Program-made: the position numbers and the translations under genes | NCBI GenBank assembly: GCA_900539375.1 | Contig: UQBY01000015.1 | Location: 17,582-81,581, forward strand | Direction of reading: 5' to 3' | DNA: 64,000 nt | Origin: an uncultured Clostridium sp. | GTDB taxonomy: Bacteria > Bacillota > Clostridia > Clostridiales > Clostridiaceae | The notes under the pieces: model-generated | Told to the model about the DNA's origin: nothing | The model's input: only the letters and a program-made list of their open reading frames with translations | Databases searched by the model: none | Part shown: one piece after another, positions 1 through 7,884 of the stretch | Layout of the letters: the number at the start of each line of letters is the position of its first letter | How positions within the stretch are numbered: the first letter of the stretch is position 1

Positions 1-1
1 A

Positions 2-529
2 AACCCAACAGCAACTATAGTAGTAAAGGATTACGGAAATATAGAACTTGAACTTTATCCTGAAATTGCACCAAACACAGTAAATAACTTTATTTCTTTA
101 GCTAATAAAGGATTTTATGATGGATTAACTTTTCATAGAGTTATAAAAGATTTTATGATTCAAGGAGGAGACCCAAAAGGTGATGGAACAGGTGGTCCTG
201 GTTATTGCATAAAGGGAGAATTTACTTCAAATGGCTTTGAAAATAACTTAAAGCATACTAAAGGAGTAATATCTATGGCAAGACTTATGTATCCTTTAGA
301 TTCTGCTGGAAGCCAATTTTTTATAATGACATCTGATACAGAATCTTTAGATGGGGATTATGCTGCTTTTGGAAAGGTTACATCTGGTCTTGAAATTCTT
401 GATAAAATACAAAATGTTGAAACAGATAGTGAAGACAAGCCTTTAAAAGATGTAGTTATTGAAAAAATTACAGTTGATACTAAAGGAGTTACATATAAAG
501 AACCAGAAACTTTAGAAGAGGTACAATAA
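2..529 (+). CDS. Peptidyl-prolyl cis-trans isomerase, cyclophilin type (5' partial)
   Basis: Cyclophilin catalyses cis-trans isomerisation of X-Pro bonds during protein folding. The frame is open from base 2, so the N-terminus lies outside the window and the internal ATG at 155 is not the start. Visible family signatures are the FHRVIKDFMIQGGDP block (catalytic Arg in FHRV, then QGGD), then GTGGPGY, the GVISMAR strand, the SQFFI block and the AAFGKV block near the end. About 175 residues are present, close to a complete cyclophilin core, so a few residues or a signal/lipoprotein leader may be missing. Whether it is cytosolic or exported cannot be told without the start. A hairpin terminator follows directly, so it ends its transcription unit. 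Confidence 0.9.
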   Translation, partial: NPTATIVVKDYGNIELELYPEIAPNTVNNFISLANKGFYDGLTFHRVIKDFMIQGGDPKGDGTGGPGYCIKGEFTSNGFENNLKHTKGVISMARLMYPLDSAGSQFFIMTSDTESLDGDYAAFGKVTSGLEILDKIQNVETDSEDKPLKDVVIEKITVDTKGVTYKEPETLEEVQ

Positions 530-550
530 TAAAAATTAATTAAATTAAGA

Positions 551-585
551 AAGAAGAGGGGAATTTTTCCTCTCTCTTTTTGTTG
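551..585 (+). terminator. Rho-independent terminator after the cyclophilin gene
   Basis: A purine-rich arm (AGAGGGGAA) pairs imperfectly with TTCCTCTCT and is followed by a T-rich tract. It lies 20 bases after the cyclophilin stop codon. Confidence 0.6.
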
Positions 586-671
586 TATAAAGCTAATATT
601 TTCACGCTTTTGTAATATATTTATTATATAATATAAGTATACAAAGAATATAGAAAAATGAGGTGATTTGT

Positions 672-2033
672 ATGAAATCAAAGAATATTTCTAGAGTAGA
701 AAGGGCTAAAAAGGCACAGAAAAAAAGAATTTATGTAATAATAAGTACTATTTTAATCTTTTTGCTATGTATTACTATATACTTATATACTAGTTTTGAT
801 TCTTATAAATCAATGGGAATAATGTATAATGAGATTTCTGCTATTAATATAACTTCTATGCCATCACCTCCTAACAATATTAAATTAGATAATATAGATG
901 AAATAAAAGAATTTATTAATACATTAAATAAAGTTAAGTTAAAAAGAATAGAAAATAAAGAAAAAGAAAATGGATGGATATATACAGTTAAATTAAGTGG
1001 TAATAAAGAATATGTATTACAAATATCAAGTAAAAATGAAATAATTATAAATGATGAAAAATATAAAACTGAAAATATAGAGCTCCTTAAAAACTACATT
1101 AAAGGGTTAATAGAAAAAGATTCTAGTAGCATAGAAACAGAAAGTGTTACTAATGGTAATGAGAATAATAGAGAAGAAACTAGTTCAGCTAATGCGAGTA
1201 CAACTGTAGCTGAAAACCATTCAGTAGATGAAAATAAGGATAATAATGAAATTAATAATGATAACAAGACGAATATAGAAGAAGAGGGAAATGATAAGCC
1301 TAAATATTCCTATGGAAAATATACAATTTCTAAAAGTGATGCCTCAACAGAAAATATAGGATTTTGGTTTGGTCGTAATAAAGATTTTAAAAGACCAGAG
1401 GCTCCATTAACTATTGAGGATTTTAAAAAGTATAATGCTTATTATTTAGGAGAAGATGAAAAGGTTATCTATTTAACTTTTGATGAAGGATTAAATAATA
1501 CCCAGGCAGAGAAAAATTTAGATACATTAAAAAAGCATAATATAAAAGGAACATTTTTTGTTACAAAAGGATTTATTGAAGCTAATACAGATATTGTAAA
1601 GAGAATGGTTAATGAAGGACATGTTGTTGGAAATCATACATATAATCATCCTAATATGGCACAAACTGCAGAAGAAAATCCAGAACAATTTATAAAAGAA
1701 CTTGCTATAACTGAAGATACCTTTAAAAACCTTGTAGGAACTGAAATGGATAAAGTATTAAGATTTCCAGAAGGAACCTTTAGCGAATGTACAATGGATT
1801 ATGCAAATGAAATGGGCTACAAATGTATATTTTGGAGTTTTGCCTATAAAGATTGGAATGCTGAATGGAATGATAAAGATTATGCTTTAGATTGGATGAA
1901 AACCTATAGCCATAATGGAGCTATTTATTTATTACATGGAGTTAATAAAGCTAACGCTGATGCTTTAGATGAATTTATAACTTATATGGACAGTGAAGGA
2001 TATAGATTTGATGTTGTAACAAATTTAAACTAA
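672..2033 (+). CDS. Membrane-anchored polysaccharide deacetylase, PdaA-like
   Basis: Predicted carbohydrate esterase family 4 enzyme acting on peptidoglycan outside the membrane; the PdaA subgroup removes the N-acetyl group from muramic acid on the way to muramic delta-lactam in spore cortex. One transmembrane segment (about residues 17-40) is followed by a long Glu/Asn/Thr-rich linker and then a NodB domain. Metal and catalytic motifs are TFDEG (about 269-273), HTYNH (about 321-325), RFPEG (about 362) and LLHG (about 419). The LRFPEGTFSE stretch corresponds to the PdaA signature but has Glu where an Arg is usual. The ATG at 672 was chosen because AGGTGA sits just upstream; the GTG at 663 overlaps that ribosome site. 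It is monocistronic and ends with a hairpin. PdaA subgroup assignment is less certain than the deacetylase call. Confidence 0.88.
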   Translation: MKSKNISRVERAKKAQKKRIYVIISTILIFLLCITIYLYTSFDSYKSMGIMYNEISAINITSMPSPPNNIKLDNIDEIKEFINTLNKVKLKRIENKEKENGWIYTVKLSGNKEYVLQISSKNEIIINDEKYKTENIELLKNYIKGLIEKDSSSIETESVTNGNENNREETSSANASTTVAENHSVDENKDNNEINNDNKTNIEEEGNDKPKYSYGKYTISKSDASTENIGFWFGRNKDFKRPEAPLTIEDFKKYNAYYLGEDEKVIYLTFDEGLNNTQAEKNLDTLKKHNIKGTFFVTKGFIEANTDIVKRMVNEGHVVGNHTYNHPNMAQTAEENPEQFIKELAITEDTFKNLVGTEMDKVLRFPEGTFSECTMDYANEMGYKCIFWSFAYKDWNAEWNDKDYALDWMKTYSHNGAIYLLHGVNKANADALDEFITYMDSEGYRFDVVTNLN

Positions 2034-2051
2034 TTAGTTATTATTAAAATT

Positions 2052-2106
2052 AAAATTAGCTAAGTTTTTAAAATTATATTTTATAAGCTTGGCTAATTTT
2101 TTTCTT
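2052..2106 (+). terminator. Terminator after the deacetylase gene
   Basis: ATTAGCTAAG pairs with CTTGGCTAAT (one G-T pair) across an AT-rich loop and is followed by TTTTTTT. Confidence 0.7.
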
Positions 2107-2500
2107 AAAATTCTAATATTAAATTTCAAATAAAGATTTATTATTTTTATACAAGTTAGATTAAAACAATAATTAATTGACTTTAACTTACCTTAATTAA
2201 AACTTTATAAAACTAATGAAAAGAAATTCTTAAACTTATTTATTTTATTGAACTTTATAATAAATGTATACATTTTTAAGTTAATCATAAAAAATCTAAA
2301 TATGAATAAAATTTAAATAAATTGAAGTGATTTTAGAAAATTGATTTTAACAAAATTTAAATTTTGAAATTCTTTAAATTTTAGTAAGTGTATGTTTTTA
2401 ATTTATTTAAAATTAATTTTTTGTGAAAATCGATGATTAATTAATGATTTTTTTATATTAAAATTCGTTTTTTTCTTTTATCTTTTTTAAAAATAAATAT
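2107..2500. other. Very AT-rich intergenic stretch, no gene seen
   Basis: About 400 bases between the deacetylase terminator and the recombinase promoter. It is almost pure A/T, with short self-complementary words such as AAAATTTAAATTTT, and no start codon with a ribosome site leading into a plausible frame. I see no conserved RNA motif in it. Confidence 0.5.
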
Positions 2501-2502
2501 AT

Positions 2503-2532
2503 AATTTCGCTAAATTGACATTTAGCGAAATT
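2503..2532. repeat. Perfect 13-bp inverted repeat with 4-bp spacer upstream of recombinase
   Basis: The left arm AATTTCGCTAAAT (2503-2515) is an exact reverse complement of ATTTAGCGAAATT (2520-2532), with spacer TGAC. A further partial half-site, AAGCGAAACAT, lies at about 2546-2556, inside the promoter spacer. The geometry resembles a tyrosine-recombinase core site or an autoregulatory operator. Which of the two applies is inference. Confidence 0.8.
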
Positions 2533-2539
2533 TATTATA

Positions 2540-2568
2540 TTGAAAAAGCGAAACATTTGTGATATAGT
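2540..2568 (+). promoter_or_regulatory. Promoter of the tyrosine recombinase gene
   Basis: TTGAAA (2540-2545), a 17-base spacer and TATAGT (2563-2568), preceded by a TG-like context. The ATG is 45 bases downstream. The extra AGCGAAA half-site falls in the spacer, so a protein bound to it could block transcription. Confidence 0.7.
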
Positions 2569-2612
2569 ATTTATAAGGGTTTAAAGGCATTTTAGGAGGT
2601 AAATCTTTAACT

Positions 2613-4010
2613 ATGAATAATAATAAAAACGAAAAATACAAAAATTATGAATATCCTGAAGAAATTAATGAACTTTTAAATATATTTTTAACTTATCAGG
2701 ATAAAATTATAATAAAAACTTTAAAGGAAAACTTAGAAAAAAACTTAAATAAAGAGCCATATTATTATCTTTTACAAGATTTATATATTTTATACATAAA
2801 ACATAAAATAAAAACTTCAAAGCTTAGTGAAATTTATAATGTTAATATTAGAACTATACAAATTTGGATAAAAGATTCTGGTCTTAGAGAAATTTATTTG
2901 AAAGAAAAACAAAGGTTAGATAAAGTCAAAGGAAAAAAGAAGAAGAAGAAAAAGAAAGAAACAAAAAAACAACAAGAAGAAATTAAACTAGAGCCTAAAA
3001 AAAATATTAACAATGATTTGATTTCAAGTTTATTAGAAATGGATATAATAAATAATGATTACCCAGAGTTTCTTAATGGTTTTATTGATTATTATGAAGT
3101 TATAAAAGGAAAATCTAAAAATACTGTTAATGGATATATTATTGATATTTCATTATTTTTAAAATTTATGAAGGTTTATAAAGGTGAAGAAAAAGAAGCT
3201 AAAAAAATCGAAGATGTAAAAATAAATAATATAACTAAAGATTTTTTAAGAAAAATAACCCTTACAGATTTATTTGCTTTTCTTTCTTATACAGAAAAAG
3301 TAAGAGAAAATGGAAGCTATACCCGTTCTAGAAAAGTTTCTGCTTTAAGAGCTTTCTTTGGATATCTTCATCAAAAAGCTAAAATTATAGATGAAAATCC
3401 TGCTTTAGAATTAGAAACTCCTAAAAAAGAAAAAAGAAATCCAATATATCTTACTTTAGAACAATGTAAAATACTTTTAAATTCTATGGATAAAAAAGAT
3501 AAAAACTATCCTAGAGATTATTGTATTTTTGTCTTATTTTTAAATTGTGGTATGAGAATTTCTGAGCTTTGTTCTATACAGATAAAAAGAATAAAAAATG
3601 ATACTCTTACAATTGTAGGTAAAGGAAATAAAGAAAGAACTGTTTATTTAAACCATGCTTGTTTAAAAGCTATTGAAAATTATTTAAAAGTAAGGGATGA
3701 TTCTAAAGCTACTTTAGAAAATAAAGAATATCTTTTTTTATCATCTCAACATAAAAAAATAAATAAAAGAACTGTTGAAATTATGGTTAAGAAAAAAATT
3801 CAAGAAGCTGGGCTTACAGATGCTAAATACACCCCTCACAAATTAAGACATACAGCAGCTACTCTTATGTATAAACATGGAAATGTTGATATAAGAAGCC
3901 TTCAAGGAATACTTGGCCATGAAAGTATTTCTACAACTCAAATATATACCCATATTGATGATGAAACTTTAAGAGAAGCTATAAAATCAAACCCTTTAGC
4001 AGATATATAA
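2613..4010 (+). CDS. Tyrosine site-specific recombinase with N-terminal HTH extension
   Basis: XerC/D-type DNA strand-exchange enzyme. Residues about 45-92 form an HTH-like segment (TSKLSEIYNVNIRTIQIWI), followed by a Lys-rich linker (about 105-125), a SAM-like core-binding domain (about 150-265) and the catalytic domain. All catalytic residues are visible: Arg in GMRISEL (about 312), Lys in GKGNKER (about 337), HKLRH (about 408-412), His in GHES (about 434) and Tyr in IYTH (about 443). At 465 residues it is much longer than XerC/D (about 300) because of the N-terminal extension. The ribosome site TTAGGAGG precedes the ATG. It stands alone between two AT-rich gaps, with no second recombinase and no phage genes adjacent, so a chromosomal resolution, inversion or element-mobilising role cannot be decided. 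The upstream palindrome is the obvious candidate target. Confidence 0.9.
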   Translation: MNNNKNEKYKNYEYPEEINELLNIFLTYQDKIIIKTLKENLEKNLNKEPYYYLLQDLYILYIKHKIKTSKLSEIYNVNIRTIQIWIKDSGLREIYLKEKQRLDKVKGKKKKKKKKETKKQQEEIKLEPKKNINNDLISSLLEMDIINNDYPEFLNGFIDYYEVIKGKSKNTVNGYIIDISLFLKFMKVYKGEEKEAKKIEDVKINNITKDFLRKITLTDLFAFLSYTEKVRENGSYTRSRKVSALRAFFGYLHQKAKIIDENPALELETPKKEKRNPIYLTLEQCKILLNSMDKKDKNYPRDYCIFVLFLNCGMRISELCSIQIKRIKNDTLTIVGKGNKERTVYLNHACLKAIENYLKVRDDSKATLENKEYLFLSSQHKKINKRTVEIMVKKKIQEAGLTDAKYTPHKLRHTAATLMYKHGNVDIRSLQGILGHESISTTQIYTHIDDETLREAIKSNPLADI

Positions 4011-4011
4011 T

Positions 4012-4095
4012 AAAAAAGACTGTGGCACATTATAATATATACTTAACAAAGGACTATATACTGTATATTATTTCTTGATGCCACAGCCTTTTAAT
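4012..4095. terminator. Long bidirectional hairpin between recombinase and gshF
   Basis: TGTGGCA (4021-4027) pairs with TGCCACA (4079-4085), and the outer A-rich/T-rich flanks extend the stem. The roughly 50-base interior has its own short inverted repeats. Both neighbours converge here. The interior and right arm resemble the hairpin at 51725-51822, suggesting a repeat family. Confidence 0.7.
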
Positions 4096-4106
4096 CTATT
4101 TAAATT

Positions 4107-6416
4107 TTAAATTAGTTCTAATAACTTTAATACTTCTTTAGCTATGTTTCTTTCTTTTCCTATGTAAGGAAAGCAATGTATATGTATAGCTGGATTAAAG
4201 TTTAGTTCTATTATTCCATATTCAGAATTTTCATCTTTAAAATCTTTAATCATCATATCAACACCACAAATATTAGCACCAATTGCTTTTGCACAATTAA
4301 CAGCTATTAATTTAAACCTTTCTGGCATATTATCTGTATAATCTACACTATCTCCTCCTGTGCTTATATTAGAGTTTTCTCTTAAATAAATAAGCTCCTC
4401 TTTTTCAGGAATATAATTTATATCTTTATTACTTTGTTTTAAAAATAATTTTGCATTTTCATCAAGGTTTATTTTTTCTAAAGGTGTTTTATACCCTTTT
4501 CCCCTTAGCGAACCTTTGTTCTTCTCCATAACAAGTTCCTCTATGGTATTTATTCCATTTCCTAAAACATTAGCTGGTACTCTATGAAGAACTCCTGCTA
4601 CCTTGTCTCCTATTACTAAAAATCTATATTCCTTTCCTACTATAAATTCTTCTACTAAAACTGTATTATCATAACTAAAGGCAATATTTAAAGCCTTTAT
4701 TATATCCTCTTCTTCCTCTACTCCTTTAGGGAAAATACTTATTCCAAGACCAAAGTTTGTAGATTTAGGCTTTACTACTATAGGTTTTTTAATAAATTCT
4801 CCAATTTTATATTTTGCCTCTTCAATAGAATGAAATTCCATTCCCTTTGGTACTCTTATTTTAGCATCTTTTAATACCTTTTTAGTAACTACCTTATTCT
4901 CCATCATTAAAACTGAAACATAATTGTCTTTAGAAGTTTTAGTAGCTTGTTTTACATATTCAGTTTTATTATCTTTCTTAAGAGATATAAAGTTTTCACT
5001 TTTATCAATAACCTCTACCCTTATTCCCCTTTTAATTGACTCTTTCATAAGAATTTCAGTAGATAATTCCATATCTTCATAACCTAAGAATTTAAATCTA
5101 TTTTTAAAAGCTTCTTCTTTATATTTCTTAGCTAAGTTAATATGAGCATTTACATAGCCTTCTTCTTTTACTCTTTCTAAAATCTTATAAGAATAAGTTA
5201 ATTTAAAGTCTTTAACCTTACTAATTTCAAAATCTATTATATCTTCTTTTCCTAATTTAAGTTCTTTATTAATTATTTCTATTTCTCTTAAAATTTCTAA
5301 AGCCCACTTTTCTTTAGAAATTTCCTCTCCATATAGTTTTAGAGTTATATCATTATTTCCATACTGTGAAATTGCCCTTTCATTAAATAAGGCTTCTTCT
5401 TGCCAAGCTTTATAATCACTTTCTTCTTTTATAAGTAAAAATAAATTAAATAATTGAAGAAAGTTTAAATCTTTAAGGCTTATACCAGACTTATCAAAGG
5501 GATTAATATCTATATTTCTATATTCTAAATAATATATACCCTCTGTTAATAAAGAGTTTAATAAATCCTTTTTATTTTTTGCCTTTAGTCTTACTGTGCT
5601 ATATAGTTCTTTATGATTTTGAATGTATTTGTTGTCTACCCAGTTCTTTATGCTATCTACATAACCCTTAACAGAATAATAATCAGGATATAATTCTCTA
5701 TTATTTTTATATCCACCCTCTCCATTTCTATAGGATACTAAACCAGTCTTTGAAAAAGTATTCTTTGAAATTTTCTCTAAAAAGTTAGTATCTTTTTCTA
5801 TATAGCTTTCATGAACAAGGCTACTTGAGCCTAATAAGTATATAATAAGCCAGCTATATCTTAAATAATTTCTTGTAACCTTTAAATATAAATTATCTTT
5901 AAAGGTTTTATAATCTTCCTTTGTATTAGTATTTTTAAATAACTTTTTTATTATATCTTCATCAAAAGAAAAATTATAATGAATTCCAGATATAAGTTGC
6001 TTTTTACTACCATACTTTTTAACAAGGTTTTCTCTATATAATCTAGCTTCAATGCCTTCTATAGAATCATCAAAACTAGCTATTTTTATACTATCTTTTT
6101 CCTTTGGTATTATACAAGGCATTGACTCTGGCCATAAATATTCATCTTTCATTTCAAGAGTAGAAATATCATAAAGATTAATTAAAAAATTATAGGCTTC
6201 TTCACTACTTTTAAAGGTAGGAGTTATAAGCTCTAACTGACTTTCAGCAAAGTCTGTTGTTATATATGGATTTTTAAGCTTATTTCCAAAAACAGAAGGA
6301 TGATTTTCTTTAGATAATACTCCATTTTTATAAACTCTTAATCCTTCTCTTTCTATACCTATATTTCCTTTTAAAAGTTCTTTCCCATTAAATAATTCTT
6401 TTAATTTCTGTAACAT
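4107..6416 (-). CDS. gshF: Bifunctional glutamate-cysteine ligase / glutathione synthetase
   Basis: Makes glutathione from Glu, Cys and Gly in two ATP-dependent cytosolic steps. The N-terminal half (to about residue 490) is the GshA-type ligase, recognisable from IGIEREGLRV, the TTDFAESQLELITP block near residue 55 and YRNGEGGYKN. The C-terminal part (about 495-769) is an ATP-grasp domain with VVKPKSTNFGLGISIF, VLVEEFIVGKEYRFLVIGD and the metal-binding GIIELNFNPAIHIH end. The 769-residue length matches known GshF/GshAB fusions. AAGGAGTT lies four bases before the ATG. A 45-codon ORF with its own ribosome site precedes it on the same strand and probably shares its message. It converges with the recombinase on a shared hairpin. 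In clostridia glutathione is patchily distributed, and the fusion is known from a few species. Confidence 0.95.
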   Translation of the reverse strand: MLQKLKELFNGKELLKGNIGIEREGLRVYKNGVLSKENHPSVFGNKLKNPYITTDFAESQLELITPTFKSSEEAYNFLINLYDISTLEMKDEYLWPESMPCIIPKEKDSIKIASFDDSIEGIEARLYRENLVKKYGSKKQLISGIHYNFSFDEDIIKKLFKNTNTKEDYKTFKDNLYLKVTRNYLRYSWLIIYLLGSSSLVHESYIEKDTNFLEKISKNTFSKTGLVSYRNGEGGYKNNRELYPDYYSVKGYVDSIKNWVDNKYIQNHKELYSTVRLKAKNKKDLLNSLLTEGIYYLEYRNIDINPFDKSGISLKDLNFLQLFNLFLLIKEESDYKAWQEEALFNERAISQYGNNDITLKLYGEEISKEKWALEILREIEIINKELKLGKEDIIDFEISKVKDFKLTYSYKILERVKEEGYVNAHINLAKKYKEEAFKNRFKFLGYEDMELSTEILMKESIKRGIRVEVIDKSENFISLKKDNKTEYVKQATKTSKDNYVSVLMMENKVVTKKVLKDAKIRVPKGMEFHSIEEAKYKIGEFIKKPIVVKPKSTNFGLGISIFPKGVEEEEDIIKALNIAFSYDNTVLVEEFIVGKEYRFLVIGDKVAGVLHRVPANVLGNGINTIEELVMEKNKGSLRGKGYKTPLEKINLDENAKLFLKQSNKDINYIPEKEELIYLRENSNISTGGDSVDYTDNMPERFKLIAVNCAKAIGANICGVDMMIKDFKDENSEYGIIELNFNPAIHIHCFPYIGKERNIAKEVLKLLELI

Positions 6417-6479
6417 TTTTAACTCCTTTTATATTATTTACACAAAATACATTTATTATACTATACTTTCTGCTTTTTC

Positions 6480-6617
6480 TTAAAAAAATTTTTTAAACTC
6501 TTTTATTCCTTCATCAATCTCAGATAAATTTTTAATATATATGCTTTTTGTGAAGTTTTTCTTAAGGTTATCTTCTTTTATGAAATTTTTTCCTAAAACA
6601 CATCCTTTAACAGTCAT
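6480..6617 (-). CDS. Small 45-residue ORF upstream of gshF
   Basis: Starts MTVKGCVLGKNF and ends at a TAA 63 bases before the gshF ATG. GGAGAGGATT lies about five bases before its ATG, and an extended -10 lies about 60 bases upstream, so it is probably transcribed and translated ahead of gshF. It is basic, has one Cys, no membrane segment and no domain I recognise. It could be a leader peptide or an independent small protein. Confidence 0.45.
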   Translation of the reverse strand: MTVKGCVLGKNFIKEDNLKKNFTKSIYIKNLSEIDEGIKEFKKFF

Positions 6618-6680
6618 AATTAATCCTCTCCATAATAAAAATCCCCATAAACATAGTAACTTATGGATTCTTTTAATATG

Positions 6681-6689
6681 ATTATACCA
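6681..6689 (-). promoter_or_regulatory. Extended -10 promoter for the small ORF and gshF
   Basis: Reads TGGTATAAT on the minus strand: a TG dinucleotide one base before a consensus TATAAT. No good -35 is visible, which is usual for extended -10 promoters. Confidence 0.55.
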
Positions 6690-6717
6690 TAACTTATTAT
6701 ATTTATAGGGCTTTTAA

Positions 6718-7263
6718 TTATTTCAATAAGGAATTTCCTAATGTATCATTTAAAGTTTTTAATACCTTTTCGTTGTCGCCATCATATACAACAACAATTC
6801 TTCCCTTTTTATAAATATGGGCTTTTTTATTCCACTTAACATCTTTATTATTAATTGTAGCTCCATTATTAGCTACTGTGCTTAAATCATTTTTTAAAGT
6901 AGAAGCATCATCTTCATCATATTCATAAACAGATACCCTTTCTCCATCTATTATATAATCTTTATTATCAATAGAAAAATGAGATTGAGAAGCTTCTGTT
7001 TCTTCTACCTTAGCACCAGATTTTTCTAAGTCCTTTTTAAAATCAGCTTCATTATAAGTCATAGTTGTATCTGTAATATTATCAACTATATTTTTAGCTC
7101 CTTCACCAACATCTTTTACAGCATCACCAACAGTATTTGCTCCTTCTTCAATTACATTTCCTGCTGTATTATTTCCATCATTAGTTTTTCCACAACCACA
7201 TCCAGCTAAAGATAAGCTTAGTCCTAAGGAAAGAATAAGACAAGTTAATTTCTTTTTATTCAT
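6718..7263 (-). CDS. Predicted lipoprotein of unknown function
   Basis: A signal peptide with lipobox LAGC places the lipidated Cys at residue 22, so the protein should be anchored on the outer face of the membrane. Residues about 30-65 carry GA/GD repeats (NTVGDAVKDVGEGAKNIVDN) that look like an amphipathic spacer. The rest is a small soluble domain with no family I can name. The ribosome site GAGGTGA lies before the ATG but is completely enclosed in a hairpin (7267-7323) that ends in a T run, so expression may be limited by RNA structure. The gene upstream on the same strand encodes the acidic Cys-motif protein. Confidence 0.75.
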   Translation of the reverse strand: MNKKKLTCLILSLGLSLSLAGCGCGKTNDGNNTAGNVIEEGANTVGDAVKDVGEGAKNIVDNITDTTMTYNEADFKKDLEKSGAKVEETEASQSHFSIDNKDYIIDGERVSVYEYDEDDASTLKNDLSTVANNGATINNKDVKWNKKAHIYKKGRIVVVYDGDNEKVLKTLNDTLGNSLLK

Positions 7264-7266
7264 AAA

Positions 7267-7323
7267 AAAATCACCTCAAATTAAATACTTCATTAAGTAT
7301 TGTTTCTAATTTAAGATGATTTT
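7267..7323 (-). promoter_or_regulatory. Hairpin covering the ribosome site of the lipoprotein gene
   Basis: On the minus strand a 17-base arm ending AAATTA pairs fully (two G-U pairs) with TAATTTGAGGTGATTTT, which contains the Shine-Dalgarno sequence. A smaller internal hairpin, AATACTT-AATG-AAGTATT, sits inside it. Seven T residues follow immediately, just before the ATG. It can act as a terminator for the upstream gene, as a translational block, or both. Confidence 0.65.
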
Positions 7324-7371
7324 ATTCAAAATTTTATTTTTTAGGAAATTATCTATTTTAAAAACTAGATT

Positions 7372-7827
7372 TTATTTACTTCTTTTAAGCTTTCTAACTC
7401 CTGGAAATACCTCTTCAGTTAATTCATCTATAGCACCCTCTTCTACTAGGTCTGCTTCTTCAAGAGATACTATATGGTCAAAGGCATCTTCATACTCTTC
7501 ATCCTCATCATAATTTGAAAAATCAATGCCTGTTTCTTCTTTAAGCTTTTCATAAGCTTTTTTAAGTTCCTCTTCATCTATATTTAAAGAAGGTAATTCT
7601 CTTTCAAACTCTTCTTCTTCCTTGTATTCTTCTTCTTCTTTTTTAAGTTCTTTAAGCTTTTTTATATATTCTTCTTCAAGAGCCTTATTTTCAGCTACAT
7701 CCTTTGCTATATCTTCAATTTTTATAGCTCTTATATCAATACCTTCCTCTTCTAAGCACTTACCACAGTTATCACATATCTTCTTTTCATATATATCACA
7801 ATAATCATCTTCTGTATATTTATTCAT
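7372..7827 (-). CDS. Acidic hypothetical protein with N-terminal Cys cluster
   Basis: About 151 residues. The N-terminus has spaced cysteines (DDYCDIYEKKICDNCGKC), which looks like a small zinc or iron-sulphur site. The middle is a Glu/Lys-rich, probably helical or coiled-coil segment, and the tail is acidic then basic (VRKLKRSK). I do not recognise a named family, but the composition is like conserved clostridial hypothetical proteins. The ATG at 7827 was chosen because AGGTGGTG precedes it; the GTG at 7839 overlaps that ribosome site. It is likely cotranscribed with the downstream lipoprotein gene unless the intervening hairpin terminates. Confidence 0.75.
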   Translation of the reverse strand: MNKYTEDDYCDIYEKKICDNCGKCLEEEGIDIRAIKIEDIAKDVAENKALEEEYIKKLKELKKEEEEYKEEEEFERELPSLNIDEEELKKAYEKLKEETGIDFSNYDEDEEYEDAFDHIVSLEEADLVEEGAIDELTEEVFPGVRKLKRSK

Positions 7828-7884
7828 AAATAACACCACCTATTTTTATAGTAAAATTTATTATATCAAACAAATAAATTTATA

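Noticed and set aside
358..681. Minus-strand ORF over the cyclophilin gene
   Set aside because: It is a shadow frame; the plus-strand cyclophilin signatures are unambiguous and no ribosome site precedes it.
1777..1790. Extra recombinase half-site TTTAGCGAATG in the deacetylase gene
   Set aside because: A single half-site inside a conserved coding motif (TFSEC), with no opposing arm, is best explained by codon use.
2515..2541. Promoter using the TTGACA inside the palindrome
   Set aside because: No -10 lies 16-18 bases downstream; the TTGAAA-17-TATAGT promoter just after it is much better.
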